Assembly: GCA_002435955.1 (NCBI GenBank)
Contig: DIWZ01000017.1
Coordinates: forward strand, 1 to 57,927
Reading direction: 5' to 3'
DNA from: Pelobacter sp. UBA6093
GTDB taxonomy: Bacteria; Desulfobacterota; Desulfuromonadia; Desulfuromonadales; Syntrophotaleaceae
DNA length: 57,927 bases
The position numbers and the translations under genes are program-made. Positions 23,417-32,082 of this stretch are shown here, piece after piece. The notes below the pieces were generated by a model. That model was not told the origin of the DNA and did not search any database. It saw only the letters and a program-made list of their open reading frames with translations. Position 1 is the stretch's first letter. Each line of letters starts with the position of its first letter.

Positions 23417-25107
23417 CCGAGGCGCTGGCCGCCGCGATGACGGAATTGCCGCCCGATGCAGTGCGGATTATGCCGCTGGGAGGGTTGGGAGAAATCGGCC
23501 TGAACATGATGGCGGTGGAATACCGTGGCGATCTGCTGCTTATCGACTGCGGTCTGATGTTTCCCGAGCCGCACATGCCTGGCATCGATCTGGTGATCCC
23601 CGACATTACCTGTCTGGAAGGACGGCTTGACCGCATTCGCGGCCTGGTCCTCACCCACGGTCACGAGGACCACATTGGCGCTGTGCCGTTTTTGCTCCGG
23701 AAGCTCGGCTTTCCGCCCGTTTACGGATCGCCCCTGACGCTGGGACTGTTGCGTCATCGTCTGGAGGAGCACGAACTGCTCGGGCGGGCCGACCTGGTCG
23801 AGGTGGCGCCGCGCAAAGCCCTGCAGCTCGGGGCTTTTCATATCGAACTGTTTCGCGTTGCGCATTCCATCGTCGACGGGTACGGCGTGGCCATCCGCAC
23901 CGAGGCCGGGTGGGTTGTGCATACCGGGGATTTCAAGCTGGATCAGACCCCGGTTGACGACCGGCCCACCGATCTGGTGCGACTGGCGGGGTACGGTGAG
24001 GAAGGGGTTCTGCTCCTGTTGTCCGATTCCACCAATGTGGAGAAAAAGGGTTTTACCCTTTCGGAGCGCGAGGTGGCGACCGCGTTTGCCGAGATCATGC
24101 CGCGTGCCCGCGGGCGGGTGGTGGTGGCGACCTTTTCATCCAATATCCATCGCATTCAGCAGGTGGTGCAGGCGGCGATCAATTGTGGACGCAAAGTGGT
24201 CATCACCGGCCGCAGCATGGAAGCCAATACCCGCATCGCCCGGGATCTGGGGTATCTGAAAATTCCTGATGAGGTACTGATCGATGTGCGTCAGGCCAGG
24301 GATCTGCCGCACCATCGGGTGGTGGTTTTGACCACCGGCAGCCAGGGCGAGGCGCAAAGCACCCTGGTGCGTATGTCCATGGATGAGTATAAGCCGTTGC
24401 CTCTGGACACGGGAGACACGGTTATTCTTTCCTCCAAGTTTATTCCGGGCAACGAAAAGGCCATAAACCGCCTGATCAATCATCTGTACCGGCGTGGTGC
24501 CGAAGTTTTTTATGAAACGACCAGCGAAGTGCATGTGTCGGGGCACGCCAGCCAGGAGGAGCTGAAAATGGTGGTATCCCTGGTGCGGCCCGAGTATTTC
24601 GTGCCCATTCATGGCGAATACCGTCATCTGGTCAAACATGCCGACCTGGCGTGCAGCATGGGCATCGCCAGGGAGCGCATAGCGGTGCTGGAAAACGGTT
24701 ATCCGCTGGTGGTTACCGCCCAAGGGTTGGTACGTGAGCCACGTTTGGAAACCGGCCGGGTCCTGGTCGACGGCCGCGGTGTCGGCGATGTGGGCCATAT
24801 GGAACTACGTGACCGGCGGCATGTAGCCAACCACGGACTGGTGGTCGTATTGCTGACCGTCAGTTCCTCGGACGGCCGTTTCCTGTACGGCCCGGAGCTG
24901 CTATCCCGCGGGTTTGTCGCCGAAGGAGAAAACCACCTTCTGGAAACGGCCCGGCAGCAGCTTTGCACCACACTGGCCGAGATCACCCCGGAGACGGCTG
25001 GCGAACGCGAGACCCTCGAGGTGGAGGTTCGCAAGTGCCTGCGGCGTTTCTTTAATCGCACCATTGAGCGGCGGCCGCTTATCCTGCCGATCATTCTTGA
25101 GCAATAA
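23413..25107 (+). CDS. rnj: Ribonuclease J
   Basis: Metallo-beta-lactamase/beta-CASP exo- and endoribonuclease, 564 residues. The zinc motif LTHGHEDHIGAVPFLL is near residue 78, VHTGDFKLDQTPVD near 176, LLSDSTNVEKKGFTLSER near 207, and the beta-CASP signature TTGSQGEAQSTLVRMS near 313, with HVSGHASQEEL near 375. The C-terminal ~100 residues form the RNase J extension. Its presence suggests 5'-to-3' mRNA decay. Overlaps plsC by 4 bp. Confidence 0.94.
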   Translation: MTEALAAAMTELPPDAVRIMPLGGLGEIGLNMMAVEYRGDLLLIDCGLMFPEPHMPGIDLVIPDITCLEGRLDRIRGLVLTHGHEDHIGAVPFLLRKLGFPPVYGSPLTLGLLRHRLEEHELLGRADLVEVAPRKALQLGAFHIELFRVAHSIVDGYGVAIRTEAGWVVHTGDFKLDQTPVDDRPTDLVRLAGYGEEGVLLLLSDSTNVEKKGFTLSEREVATAFAEIMPRARGRVVVATFSSNIHRIQQVVQAAINCGRKVVITGRSMEANTRIARDLGYLKIPDEVLIDVRQARDLPHHRVVVLTTGSQGEAQSTLVRMSMDEYKPLPLDTGDTVILSSKFIPGNEKAINRLINHLYRRGAEVFYETTSEVHVSGHASQEELKMVVSLVRPEYFVPIHGEYRHLVKHADLACSMGIARERIAVLENGYPLVVTAQGLVREPRLETGRVLVDGRGVGDVGHMELRDRRHVANHGLVVVLLTVSSSDGRFLYGPELLSRGFVAEGENHLLETARQQLCTTLAEITPETAGERETLEVEVRKCLRRFFNRTIERRPLILPIILEQ

Positions 25108-25140
25108 GTACGGTGCAGCTCATGCGGAAATACAACTAGA

Positions 25141-25211
25141 GTCCATCCGGAAACTATGGAAGGACACGGTTCAGTTTTCATATGGGAAAAAGACCGTTTT
25201 CGGATGAAAAC
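25141..25211. repeat. Two-hairpin intergenic element, copy A
   Basis: Left hairpin GTCCATCC/GGAAGGAC around GGAAACTAT (one mismatch); right hairpin GTTTTCAT...ATGAAAAC (25174-25211), perfect 8-bp ends. It is the inverted homolog of the element at 28926-28998, with about 85% identity by eye. It lies between rnj and uppP. Confidence 0.85.
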
Positions 25212-25233
25212 TAACTAAAACAAGAGAGGTCCA

Positions 25234-26025
25234 ATGGATTCATTGCATGCTATTTTCTTGGGCCTGTTGCAGGGCCTCACCGAGTTCCTGCCGGTTTCGT
25301 CCAGTGGTCATCTGGTCATTGCCCAGCATTTTCTGCCCGGGTTCGAACAGCCCGGCGTGCTGTTCGATGTGCTGTTGCACGCCGGCACCATGGTGGCGGT
25401 GCTGGTTTATTTCCGTAGCGATTGCCGCAGTCTGGCGCTGGCATATTTTCAGCAGGGCGAGGAGGCGCATCGTTACCGCCGCCTGCTGCGACTGCTGGTG
25501 TTCGCTACCCTGCCGGCGGCGATAATCGGTCTGGCTTTCAAGGATTTTTTCATCGGCATGTTTCATAACCTGCCCTTGGTGTCGATGATGCTATTGGTAA
25601 CCGGCGGGCTGCTGTTTTTTTCCGAACGATTTCGCAATAATGGTGGGGGAGAAAAGCCTTTGACTAGCTGGCATGCCCTGATGGCCGGGGTGGCCCAGGC
25701 CGGAGCCATCATGCCGGGCATTTCCCGCTCCGGGTCGACCATCTCCGTCCTTTTGTTCAAGGGCATTGACGGCGAAACGGCGGCGCGATTTTCCTTTCTG
25801 ATGGCTCTGCCGGTGGTTGGCGGGGCCACGCTGTTATCGCTGCTTGATTGGCCCGCAATGGCTTCCGCCGATATAGCGGTTTACGCCTTGGGTGCCATCA
25901 TGGCTTTTTTGAGCGGACTCGCCTCCATACACATGCTCATGGGAGTGGTAAGGCGACGTCGTCTTTATGTCTTCGCACTGTACTGTTGGCTGGTGGGGGG
26001 TATATTTTTTGCTATATCCTTTTAA
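25234..26025 (+). CDS. uppP: Undecaprenyl-diphosphatase (UppP/BacA)
   Basis: Multi-pass membrane phosphatase that recycles the lipid carrier of peptidoglycan synthesis. 263 residues, standard length. Motifs: LLQGLTEFLPVSSSGHLVIAQ (residues 10-30, catalytic Glu and Ser) and the second signature GVAQAGAIMPGISRSGSTIS near 152-172. Eight hydrophobic segments. An AGAGAGG ribosome site precedes the ATG. Confidence 0.95.
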   Translation: MDSLHAIFLGLLQGLTEFLPVSSSGHLVIAQHFLPGFEQPGVLFDVLLHAGTMVAVLVYFRSDCRSLALAYFQQGEEAHRYRRLLRLLVFATLPAAIIGLAFKDFFIGMFHNLPLVSMMLLVTGGLLFFSERFRNNGGGEKPLTSWHALMAGVAQAGAIMPGISRSGSTISVLLFKGIDGETAARFSFLMALPVVGGATLLSLLDWPAMASADIAVYALGAIMAFLSGLASIHMLMGVVRRRRLYVFALYCWLVGGIFFAISF

Positions 26026-26124
26026 ACGATCTCCTTTTAATTTTTCCAGCGCTCAGATGGCGGTATCCGGCTTGAGGGGGCTGGTTTTTCAAACGTCACA
26101 TCTGTCCCGGGCCAGAGGTACATT

Positions 26125-28374
26125 ATGAGCAAGGAACAGACCGTCAAGTCGACTGTATCATTCAAAGATCGGTTCAAGCAGGAGTTGTTGGGGGTATTCT
26201 GGTTGGCAGCCGGCATTTTTCTGCTGCTGGCACTAGCCTCCTTTCACAATGGCGACGCCTCCTTCAACGTCTCCCCTTCCGGCCGCATTCACAATCTCGC
26301 AGGGGTGGTCGGTTCCTATCTTGCCGACCTTCTATTCCAGAGCTTCGGCTTTGCGGCATTGATGTTGCCGTTGGGTGCCTTCGGGTTGTCCTGGCACTAC
26401 TTTGCTTGCAAGCAAATCCGTTTCCGATGGCTGCGGATTGCCGCCTTTCTTGGCTTGTTGTTGTCGCTGGACGGGCTTATAGCTCTGCGGTTTGGGCCTG
26501 CGTCATGGTTTGGCGAACCGATCGGGGAAGCCGGCGGACTGGCGGGCCGGCTGCTGGCCAACTTTCTGACCTCCGGGCTGAATACCGCCGGTTCACTCAT
26601 TCTGTTGATAGTGATGCTGCTGGTGTCGCTCATGCTGGCAGCGCGCTTTTCGCTGATATTGATGCTGGACCGGATTCTGATTCGATGGGGCGCCTTCATG
26701 GAAAGCCGTCGTCAGCAACGGGCCGAGCGCAAGGAGGCCACCCGGATAAAACTTGCCCATCGCGTCGCTGCGTCTGTCACCGTTCCCGCGGAAAGGGTCG
26801 CGGCGGCTCCTGCCAAACCGTCCCCGAAGCGCCTGGACAAGCCGATTCAAGAGGCGTTCGATTTTATCGAATGTACCGGGAATTATCAGCGTCCGCCGTT
26901 GACCTTGCTGAATCACGAAGAAGACGGTCCGGTGCCCGTGGATCGTGAAGCGCTGGCCACGAATGCGCGGATTCTGGAGAAAAAACTTAAGGATTTCGGT
27001 GTCGATGGAGAGGTTTCCGAAGTCAAGCCGGGGCCGGTCGTGACCATGTATGAATTCGCTCCGGCGCCCGGGGTCAAGGTCAACAAAATTGCCGGCCTGG
27101 CCGACGATCTGGCCATGGCGCTGTCGGCTATAGCCATCCGTATTGTGGCGCCTATTCCCGGTCGTCCTGTAGTCGGCATCGAGATCCCCAACAAGCAGCG
27201 GGAGACGGTTTACCTCAAGGAAATTTTGACCGCCGAGCAGTTCCAGAAATTCGGCGGACGGCTGCCCATGGCCCTGGGCAAGGATATCTTCGGTCATACT
27301 GTGGTATCCGATCTGGCCAAGATGCCGCATCTTCTGGTGGCTGGCGCCACCGGTAGCGGAAAGTCGGTGTCCGTCAACACCATGATACTGTCGCTCTTGT
27401 ATTGTTCCTCGCCGGAAGACGTGCGCATCATTCTCATCGATCCCAAGATGCTGGAGCTATCCATTTACGAGGGGGTTCCGCATCTGCTGCTGCCAGTCGT
27501 GACCAATCCCAAAAAGGCGACTCTGGCCTTTTCCTGGGCCGTTCGGGAAATGGAGCGGCGCTATCGACTCATGGCCGACAAGGGTGTCCGTGATATCGAT
27601 GGCTACAACAAGTGCCTACTGAAAGAAACCAAGCCGCCACTCCCCAAGCCGAACGAAAGCGATCCGGGCGATGAGGAAATGCCGGTCGAGGAAATTGTCG
27701 CGGATGGTGAGGTGCTGGAGCACGGGCATCTTCCGCGCATCGTGGTGATCGTTGATGAATTGGCCGACCTGATGATGGTGGCCGGGCGCGAAATCGAGGA
27801 ATCTATCGCCCGTCTGGCCCAGATGGCACGAGCCGCCGGCATCCACCTGATACTGGCAACTCAGCGCCCGAGTGTCGATGTCATCACCGGCCTGATCAAG
27901 GCCAACCTGCCGACCCGTATCTCCTTCAAGGTTTTTTCCCGTATCGACTCGCGTACCATCCTTGATCAAATGGGTGCGGAGAATCTCCTGGGCATGGGGG
28001 ATATGCTGTATTTGCCGCCTGGAACCGGCGCTTTGCAACGGGTTCACGGGGCCTTCGTATCCGAACACGAGGTCAAACGGGTGGTCGATTTTCTGACCAA
28101 ACATGGGCAGCCTGAATACGATGCGTCCATCCTCGAAGTGCCCGCCAGCAGCGATGGCGGCGCCGGGGGCGACGAGGAGTACGATGAAAAGTGGGATGAA
28201 GCCCTGGCCATGGTTGCCGAGACCCGCCAGGCGTCCATTTCCATGCTGCAACGGCGTTTGCGAGTCGGTTACAACCGTGCGGCGCGCATGATTGAAAAGA
28301 TGGAGCAGGAAGGCATCGTCGGCCCTTCGGACGGGACCAGTCGGCCACGCGAGGTGTTCATCAGCAAGACGTAG
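26125..28374 (+). CDS. ftsK: DNA translocase FtsK
   Basis: Septal DNA pump, 749 residues. Four or five N-terminal membrane helices (residues ~25-200), a linker, then the motor: Walker A VAGATGSGKSVSVN near 410, Walker B IVVIVDELADLMM near 540, LILATQRPSVDVITG near 575. The C-terminal gamma winged helix is RQASISMLQRRLRVGYNRAARMIEKME (KOPS reading and XerD contact). It works with the Xer recombinases; xerC is at 9785. The ribosome site is weak (AGAGGTACATT). Confidence 0.95.
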   Translation: MSKEQTVKSTVSFKDRFKQELLGVFWLAAGIFLLLALASFHNGDASFNVSPSGRIHNLAGVVGSYLADLLFQSFGFAALMLPLGAFGLSWHYFACKQIRFRWLRIAAFLGLLLSLDGLIALRFGPASWFGEPIGEAGGLAGRLLANFLTSGLNTAGSLILLIVMLLVSLMLAARFSLILMLDRILIRWGAFMESRRQQRAERKEATRIKLAHRVAASVTVPAERVAAAPAKPSPKRLDKPIQEAFDFIECTGNYQRPPLTLLNHEEDGPVPVDREALATNARILEKKLKDFGVDGEVSEVKPGPVVTMYEFAPAPGVKVNKIAGLADDLAMALSAIAIRIVAPIPGRPVVGIEIPNKQRETVYLKEILTAEQFQKFGGRLPMALGKDIFGHTVVSDLAKMPHLLVAGATGSGKSVSVNTMILSLLYCSSPEDVRIILIDPKMLELSIYEGVPHLLLPVVTNPKKATLAFSWAVREMERRYRLMADKGVRDIDGYNKCLLKETKPPLPKPNESDPGDEEMPVEEIVADGEVLEHGHLPRIVVIVDELADLMMVAGREIEESIARLAQMARAAGIHLILATQRPSVDVITGLIKANLPTRISFKVFSRIDSRTILDQMGAENLLGMGDMLYLPPGTGALQRVHGAFVSEHEVKRVVDFLTKHGQPEYDASILEVPASSDGGAGGDEEYDEKWDEALAMVAETRQASISMLQRRLRVGYNRAARMIEKMEQEGIVGPSDGTSRPREVFISKT

Positions 28375-28416
28375 TGCCGGTTACACGCTGAACCTGTCTT
28401 TCCGTCTGGAGGGTTT

Positions 28417-28869
28417 ATGGACGATATCTTATGGTGGCACTGGCTGGTGTTCGGTCTGGTGCTGGTGACGCTCGAGTTGGTTATCCCATCCTTTACCATT
28501 GTCTGGTTCGGACTTGGCGCCTGTTGTGTCGGTCTGGTGATGTGGGTGTTTCCGACCCTGCCTTTTGCCGGACAATTGTTGTTGTGGGCGGGCACCTCGA
28601 CGCTTTGGACTGTGCTCTGGTTCCGCTGGCTCAAGCCGCGCATGGCTGATCGTACCAAAGCCGGTATGTCCAAGGACGCTATTGTTGGCGAAGTCGGGAT
28701 AGTGGTGCAGGCCGTGCGACCTCCTCAGGGCAAAGGCCGTATTCGCTTTACGGTACCTCTGTTGGGGGATGACGAGTGGCCTTGCACCTGCGATGTGCCT
28801 TTGACTCCTGGAGACGAGGCGCGAGTGCTCGATATAGATGGGCACGTGTTGCGCGTGGCCAAGAAATAG
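28417..28869 (+). CDS. NfeD-family membrane protein (short form)
   Basis: 150 residues. N-terminal helices (about 8-30, 33-50, 53-72) and a C-terminal OB-fold NfeD domain (VGEVGIVVQAVRPPQGKGRIRFTVPLLGDDEWPCTCDVPLTPGDEARVLDIDGHVLRV). This is the short form without the ClpP-like protease domain. NfeD proteins usually partner with an SPFH/stomatin protein, which here is the next gene (29050). Role: membrane quality or microdomain organisation, by family analogy. Confidence 0.92.
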   Translation: MDDILWWHWLVFGLVLVTLELVIPSFTIVWFGLGACCVGLVMWVFPTLPFAGQLLLWAGTSTLWTVLWFRWLKPRMADRTKAGMSKDAIVGEVGIVVQAVRPPQGKGRIRFTVPLLGDDEWPCTCDVPLTPGDEARVLDIDGHVLRVAKK

Positions 28870-28925
28870 GACGTGAGGTTGGGCCTTTTTGCCTTGGTGT
28901 GCAGGAGGCCTTTTCAATTTAATTG

Positions 28926-28998
28926 GTTTTCATCCGGAAACGGCTCTTTTCCCATATGAGAACTACACCGTGTCCATCCATAGTTTCCGGATGGACAC
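28926..28998. repeat. Two-hairpin intergenic element, copy B (inverted relative to copy A)
   Basis: GTTTTCAT (28926-28933) pairs with ATGAGAAC (28956-28963), and GTGTCCATCC (28970-28979) pairs perfectly with GGATGGACAC (28989-28998). Reverse-complementing it reproduces copy A at 25141. It sits between nfeD and the SPFH gene. Confidence 0.87.
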
Positions 28999-29049
28999 TC
29001 ATTGGCTGATGTATTGGCGCATCGGGTGTCTGATGCAGGGAGGTGTATC

Positions 29050-29925
29050 ATGGAGTTTGTTCTGGCCGCAGTCGTGATGGTGATGGTTTTATTGACCATT
29101 TTTCTCGGGGTGCGTATTGTTCCCCAGGGGCACAAGTTTGTGGTGCAACGTCTGGGGAAGTACCACAAATCACTGAATCCCGGGCTTAACTTTGTCATCC
29201 CTTATCTCGATGTCATAGCTTACCGGGTGCTGACCAAGGATATATCCCTCGATATCCCCAGCCAGGAAGTGATCACCAAAGACAATGCCGTCATTATGAC
29301 CAATGCGATTGCCTTTATCAGTATCATCGATCCGCCCAAGGCGGTGTACGGCATCGATAACTACCGTGTCGCCATCACCAACCTGGTGCAGACCTCTCTT
29401 CGCAGTATCGTCGGTGAGATGAATCTGGACGATGCTCTCAGCTCGCGAGATATGATCAAGGCGCGGCTCAAGGAATCGATTTCGGACGATGTCTCTGCCT
29501 GGGGTATCGTTGTCAAAACCGTGGAGATTCAGGACATCAAGCCGTCCCAGACCATGCAGATGGCGATGGAGCAGCAGGCCGCTGCCGAACGTACCCGGCG
29601 GGCGGCTATCACTGAAGCCGAAGGCAAGAAGGTCGCAGCGGTGCTCAACGCCGAAGGGGCCAAGGAGGCCGCCATACGGGAGGCTGAAGGTAAGCTCGAG
29701 GCTTCCAGGCGGGATGCCGAGGCAAAAATGATTATGGCGGATGCCAGCCGCGAAGCCATCGCCCGGGTGACCTCGGCCATCGGGGATAATCAGTTGCCTG
29801 CCACCTTCCTGCTCGGTGAGCAGTACGTCAAGGCCATGCGGGATCTTTCCGCGTCAGGCAACGCCAAGATGGTGGTTTTGCCAGCGGATGTGCTGCAGGC
29901 AGTGAAGGGGCTGCTGGGCAAGTAA
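29050..29925 (+). CDS. qmcA: SPFH/band-7 (stomatin-like) protein
   Basis: 291 residues. N-terminal membrane anchor MEFVLAAVVMVMVLLTIFLGV, then the band-7 domain (VPQGHKFVVQRLGKYHKSLNPGLNFVIPYLD) to ~residue 170, then an Ala/Glu-rich coiled coil (AAERTRRAAITEAEGKKVAA...) and a hydrophobic end. Organised like E. coli QmcA/stomatin. Start ATG 29050 has GGAGGT upstream; an earlier in-frame start at 29002 would add a non-hydrophobic leader. Likely functional partner of the upstream NfeD protein. Confidence 0.93.
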   Translation: MEFVLAAVVMVMVLLTIFLGVRIVPQGHKFVVQRLGKYHKSLNPGLNFVIPYLDVIAYRVLTKDISLDIPSQEVITKDNAVIMTNAIAFISIIDPPKAVYGIDNYRVAITNLVQTSLRSIVGEMNLDDALSSRDMIKARLKESISDDVSAWGIVVKTVEIQDIKPSQTMQMAMEQQAAAERTRRAAITEAEGKKVAAVLNAEGAKEAAIREAEGKLEASRRDAEAKMIMADASREAIARVTSAIGDNQLPATFLLGEQYVKAMRDLSASGNAKMVVLPADVLQAVKGLLGK

Positions 29926-29944
29926 GACCAGGTCATCATCGAAA

Positions 29945-29985
29945 AAATAAAAAGGGGGAGCGCTCATGCCGCTCCCCCTTTTTTA
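29945..29985. terminator. Bidirectional intrinsic terminator
   Basis: AAAGGGGGAGCG (29951-29962) pairs with CGCTCCCCCTTT (29970-29981). Plus strand ends in TTTTTT; minus strand continues TTTATTTTTTC. It serves the SPFH gene and the convergent mltG. Confidence 0.93.
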
Positions 29986-31122
29986 GCTTTCGTCATCCGG
30001 CTTGCCGGGTGGTGAATCGGCAACAGGCTTCTGGCCCGGATTGTCGTCTTCGCCTATCAGGTCATCGTTCGGCTGAAGGTCGCTGCTCTTGGTTGCCTGA
30101 GCGACTCGTCGGAGTTGAAACTGCCGCACCGCTTCGTTGTGTTCCCGCAGGGTACGGGAAAACTGGTGGCTGCCGTTGCCCTGAGAGACAAAATAAAGGT
30201 AGGGCGTGTCGGCCGGATTGGCTGCGGCGCGCAGGGCCCTGGCGCCGGGATTGGCAATGGGGCCGGCCGGCAAGCCGCGCTGGGTGTAGGTGTTGTAAGG
30301 CGTGTGGGTGCGCAAATCGCGACGGGTCAGATTGCCGTTGAAGTCGACAATCCCGTAGATGACAGTGGGATCTGCCTGCAAAGGCATGTTGACCTTGAGA
30401 CGGTTGTGAAACACCGCTGAAATGATGGGCATTTCCGAGCGCTTGGCCGTTTCCTTTTGAATAATGGAGGCCATGATCACCAGCTGGTGCAAGGTCAGAC
30501 CGGACTCGGCCGCCGAGGTCACCCATTCTTCCGACAGGTGTTTCTGGAATTGGTGGACCATGAAGCGCAACAGATGACGACTCGGCAGGTTGATGCCAAA
30601 CCGGTAGGTTTCGGGGAACAGATAACCTTCCAGGTTCGGTGCATCGATGCCGAGTTTTTGCGCAAAGGCTGGATCCATCGCCAGGCGCAGGAATTCTTCA
30701 TGATCGGTGTAGCCGGCGTTCGCCAGGCGGTGGGCAATCTGCGCAATGGTCAAGCCTTCCGGGAGGGTGACCTGAAGACGCAGTGTATCGCCCTTTGTCA
30801 GTCGCTCGAGTACCCGGCCAGGCTTGCTGGCAGCGGCAAAATTAAAGGTGCCGGCCTGTATCTGGCGTACATCCCCCCGCAACGTAGCCAGGACTTTCAG
30901 ATTGAAAGCACTGCTGACAACCCCTTCTTTCTCCAGGTTGCCGGCAATCTCGCTGAAAGACTGGCCAGGCTGGATGGTGATGATGACGGGCTGTTGTGGC
31001 AGGACCGGGCGCAGGATAAACAGCCCCAGAGATAGTCCGAAAGCGAACGCTGCCAACAACAGCATGGCAACGCCACATAATAGCAACGGACGCATTTTCT
31101 TAGGTAAAGGACGTATTTTCAT
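29983..31122 (-). CDS. mltG: Endolytic murein transglycosylase MltG (YceG-like)
   Basis: Terminates nascent peptidoglycan strands. 379 residues; single N-terminal membrane segment (about 10-33), then a LysM-like region (ITIQPGQSFSEIAGNLEKEGV) and the YceG catalytic domain. The key glutamate is in MASIIQKETAKRSEMP (near 225), followed by NRLKVNMPLQADPTVIYG and TPYNTYTQRGLPAGPIANPG. The tail (~45 residues) is charged and low complexity. It lies 58 bp after plsY on the same strand. Confidence 0.94.
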   Translation of the reverse strand: MKIRPLPKKMRPLLLCGVAMLLLAAFAFGLSLGLFILRPVLPQQPVIITIQPGQSFSEIAGNLEKEGVVSSAFNLKVLATLRGDVRQIQAGTFNFAAASKPGRVLERLTKGDTLRLQVTLPEGLTIAQIAHRLANAGYTDHEEFLRLAMDPAFAQKLGIDAPNLEGYLFPETYRFGINLPSRHLLRFMVHQFQKHLSEEWVTSAAESGLTLHQLVIMASIIQKETAKRSEMPIISAVFHNRLKVNMPLQADPTVIYGIVDFNGNLTRRDLRTHTPYNTYTQRGLPAGPIANPGARALRAAANPADTPYLYFVSQGNGSHQFSRTLREHNEAVRQFQLRRVAQATKSSDLQPNDDLIGEDDNPGQKPVADSPPGKPDDES

Positions 31123-31180
31123 AGCTCCATGAGGCCGGCCCGGTGAGACCGTGCCCTGGTGAGGCCGGTCGGTCCGGGCG

Positions 31181-31771
31181 TTAAGCCTTGAATTGGTTTT
31201 CGCTGCCGCTCAGCAGCCGTTGGATATTCTGGTGGTGGCGCAAAATGACCACCAGACCGATAAACAGGCTGGTAACCACCAGTTCCAGATTACCTTCGAT
31301 GAAGTATACCAGAAGCGGAATCGCCGCAGCGGCCGAGATGGAACTCAGGGAAACATAGCGCCATTTCCATAATACCAGCGCGAAGACGGCAAAGGCGCCC
31401 AGGACGGCCAGAGGAGAAAGGACCAGATAGATGCCGAGAGCGGTCGCAACGCCCTTGCCCCCTTTGAATCCCAGGTATACCGGATAGCAGTGCCCGATAA
31501 AAGCCGCGGCGGCCACGGCTCCCACCTGAGCATCGCCAAGCGCCATAAGCTTCATGGCAATCAATACCGGCAGGGCGCCTTTCAATGCATCACCGATCAA
31601 GGTCAGGATGCCGAGCTTTTTACCGGCCACCCGATAGACGTTGGTGGCGCCGATATTGCCACTGCCTGCCTTACGGATGTCGGCAGTGCCGAACAGGCGG
31701 GTGAGAACCACACCCGTTGGAATAGCTCCAATCAGGTAGGCAGCGATCAACATGATGAGAAAACTTATCAT
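31181..31771 (-). CDS. plsY: Glycerol-3-phosphate acyltransferase PlsY
   Basis: First acylation of glycerol 3-phosphate, using acyl phosphate. 196 residues, family-typical. Motifs: IGAIPTGVVLTRL, GSGNIGATNVYRVAGKK (near residue 37), and GHCYPVYLGFKGGKGVATALG (near 98), the three PlsY loops. Five or more membrane helices. I start at ATG 31771, with GGAG nearby; the longer reading to 31882 adds a non-homologous leader. Probably co-transcribed with mltG. Confidence 0.94.
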   Translation of the reverse strand: MISFLIMLIAAYLIGAIPTGVVLTRLFGTADIRKAGSGNIGATNVYRVAGKKLGILTLIGDALKGALPVLIAMKLMALGDAQVGAVAAAAFIGHCYPVYLGFKGGKGVATALGIYLVLSPLAVLGAFAVFALVLWKWRYVSLSSISAAAAIPLLVYFIEGNLELVVTSLFIGLVVILRHHQNIQRLLSGSENQFKA

Positions 31772-32082
31772 GGCAGACTCCATATACACTAAAAGCGGCC
31801 AGGGCCGCTTCAAGGTATATATATAAGATATAGGGAGACAAAAGCCAATCGGCGCAGCCCCCCCAGGCCTCGAGGCCGGCACAGTTTGTCGCTAAGGCCG
31901 AGTGACGAGAAAATCAAAAATTCGAAGTTGTTTTCTAGCATGCTCGCAAAGAAAAGACAAGGATATTTCAAGTCACAGGCACGGGGAGGAGAGGCATGGC
32001 CGGTCTGGAGGTTGCGACAGGTTGTAGGCATGGTAATGTTCTAATGGAATTAGGGAAACGACTCGTACACAAGGAGGATGCC
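31772..32082. other. Divergent intergenic region, plsY / TM-repeat channel gene
   Basis: No gene seen. On the minus strand TTGTCT and TATACC, about 16 bp apart (31822-31849), could be a plsY promoter. A hairpin AGCGGC/GCCGCT followed by TTTT (31809-31791) lies between that and the plsY start and could act as a weak attenuator. The plus-side promoter is not obvious; AAGGAGG precedes the gene at 32083. Confidence 0.4.

Noticed and set aside
28417..28869. Membrane serine protease (long NfeD)
   Set aside because: Only the short form is present; no ClpP-like domain is seen.
31772..31882. PlsY start at 31882
   Set aside because: Adds a 37-residue non-homologous leader before the first PlsY helix; ATG 31771 with GGAG gives the family length.
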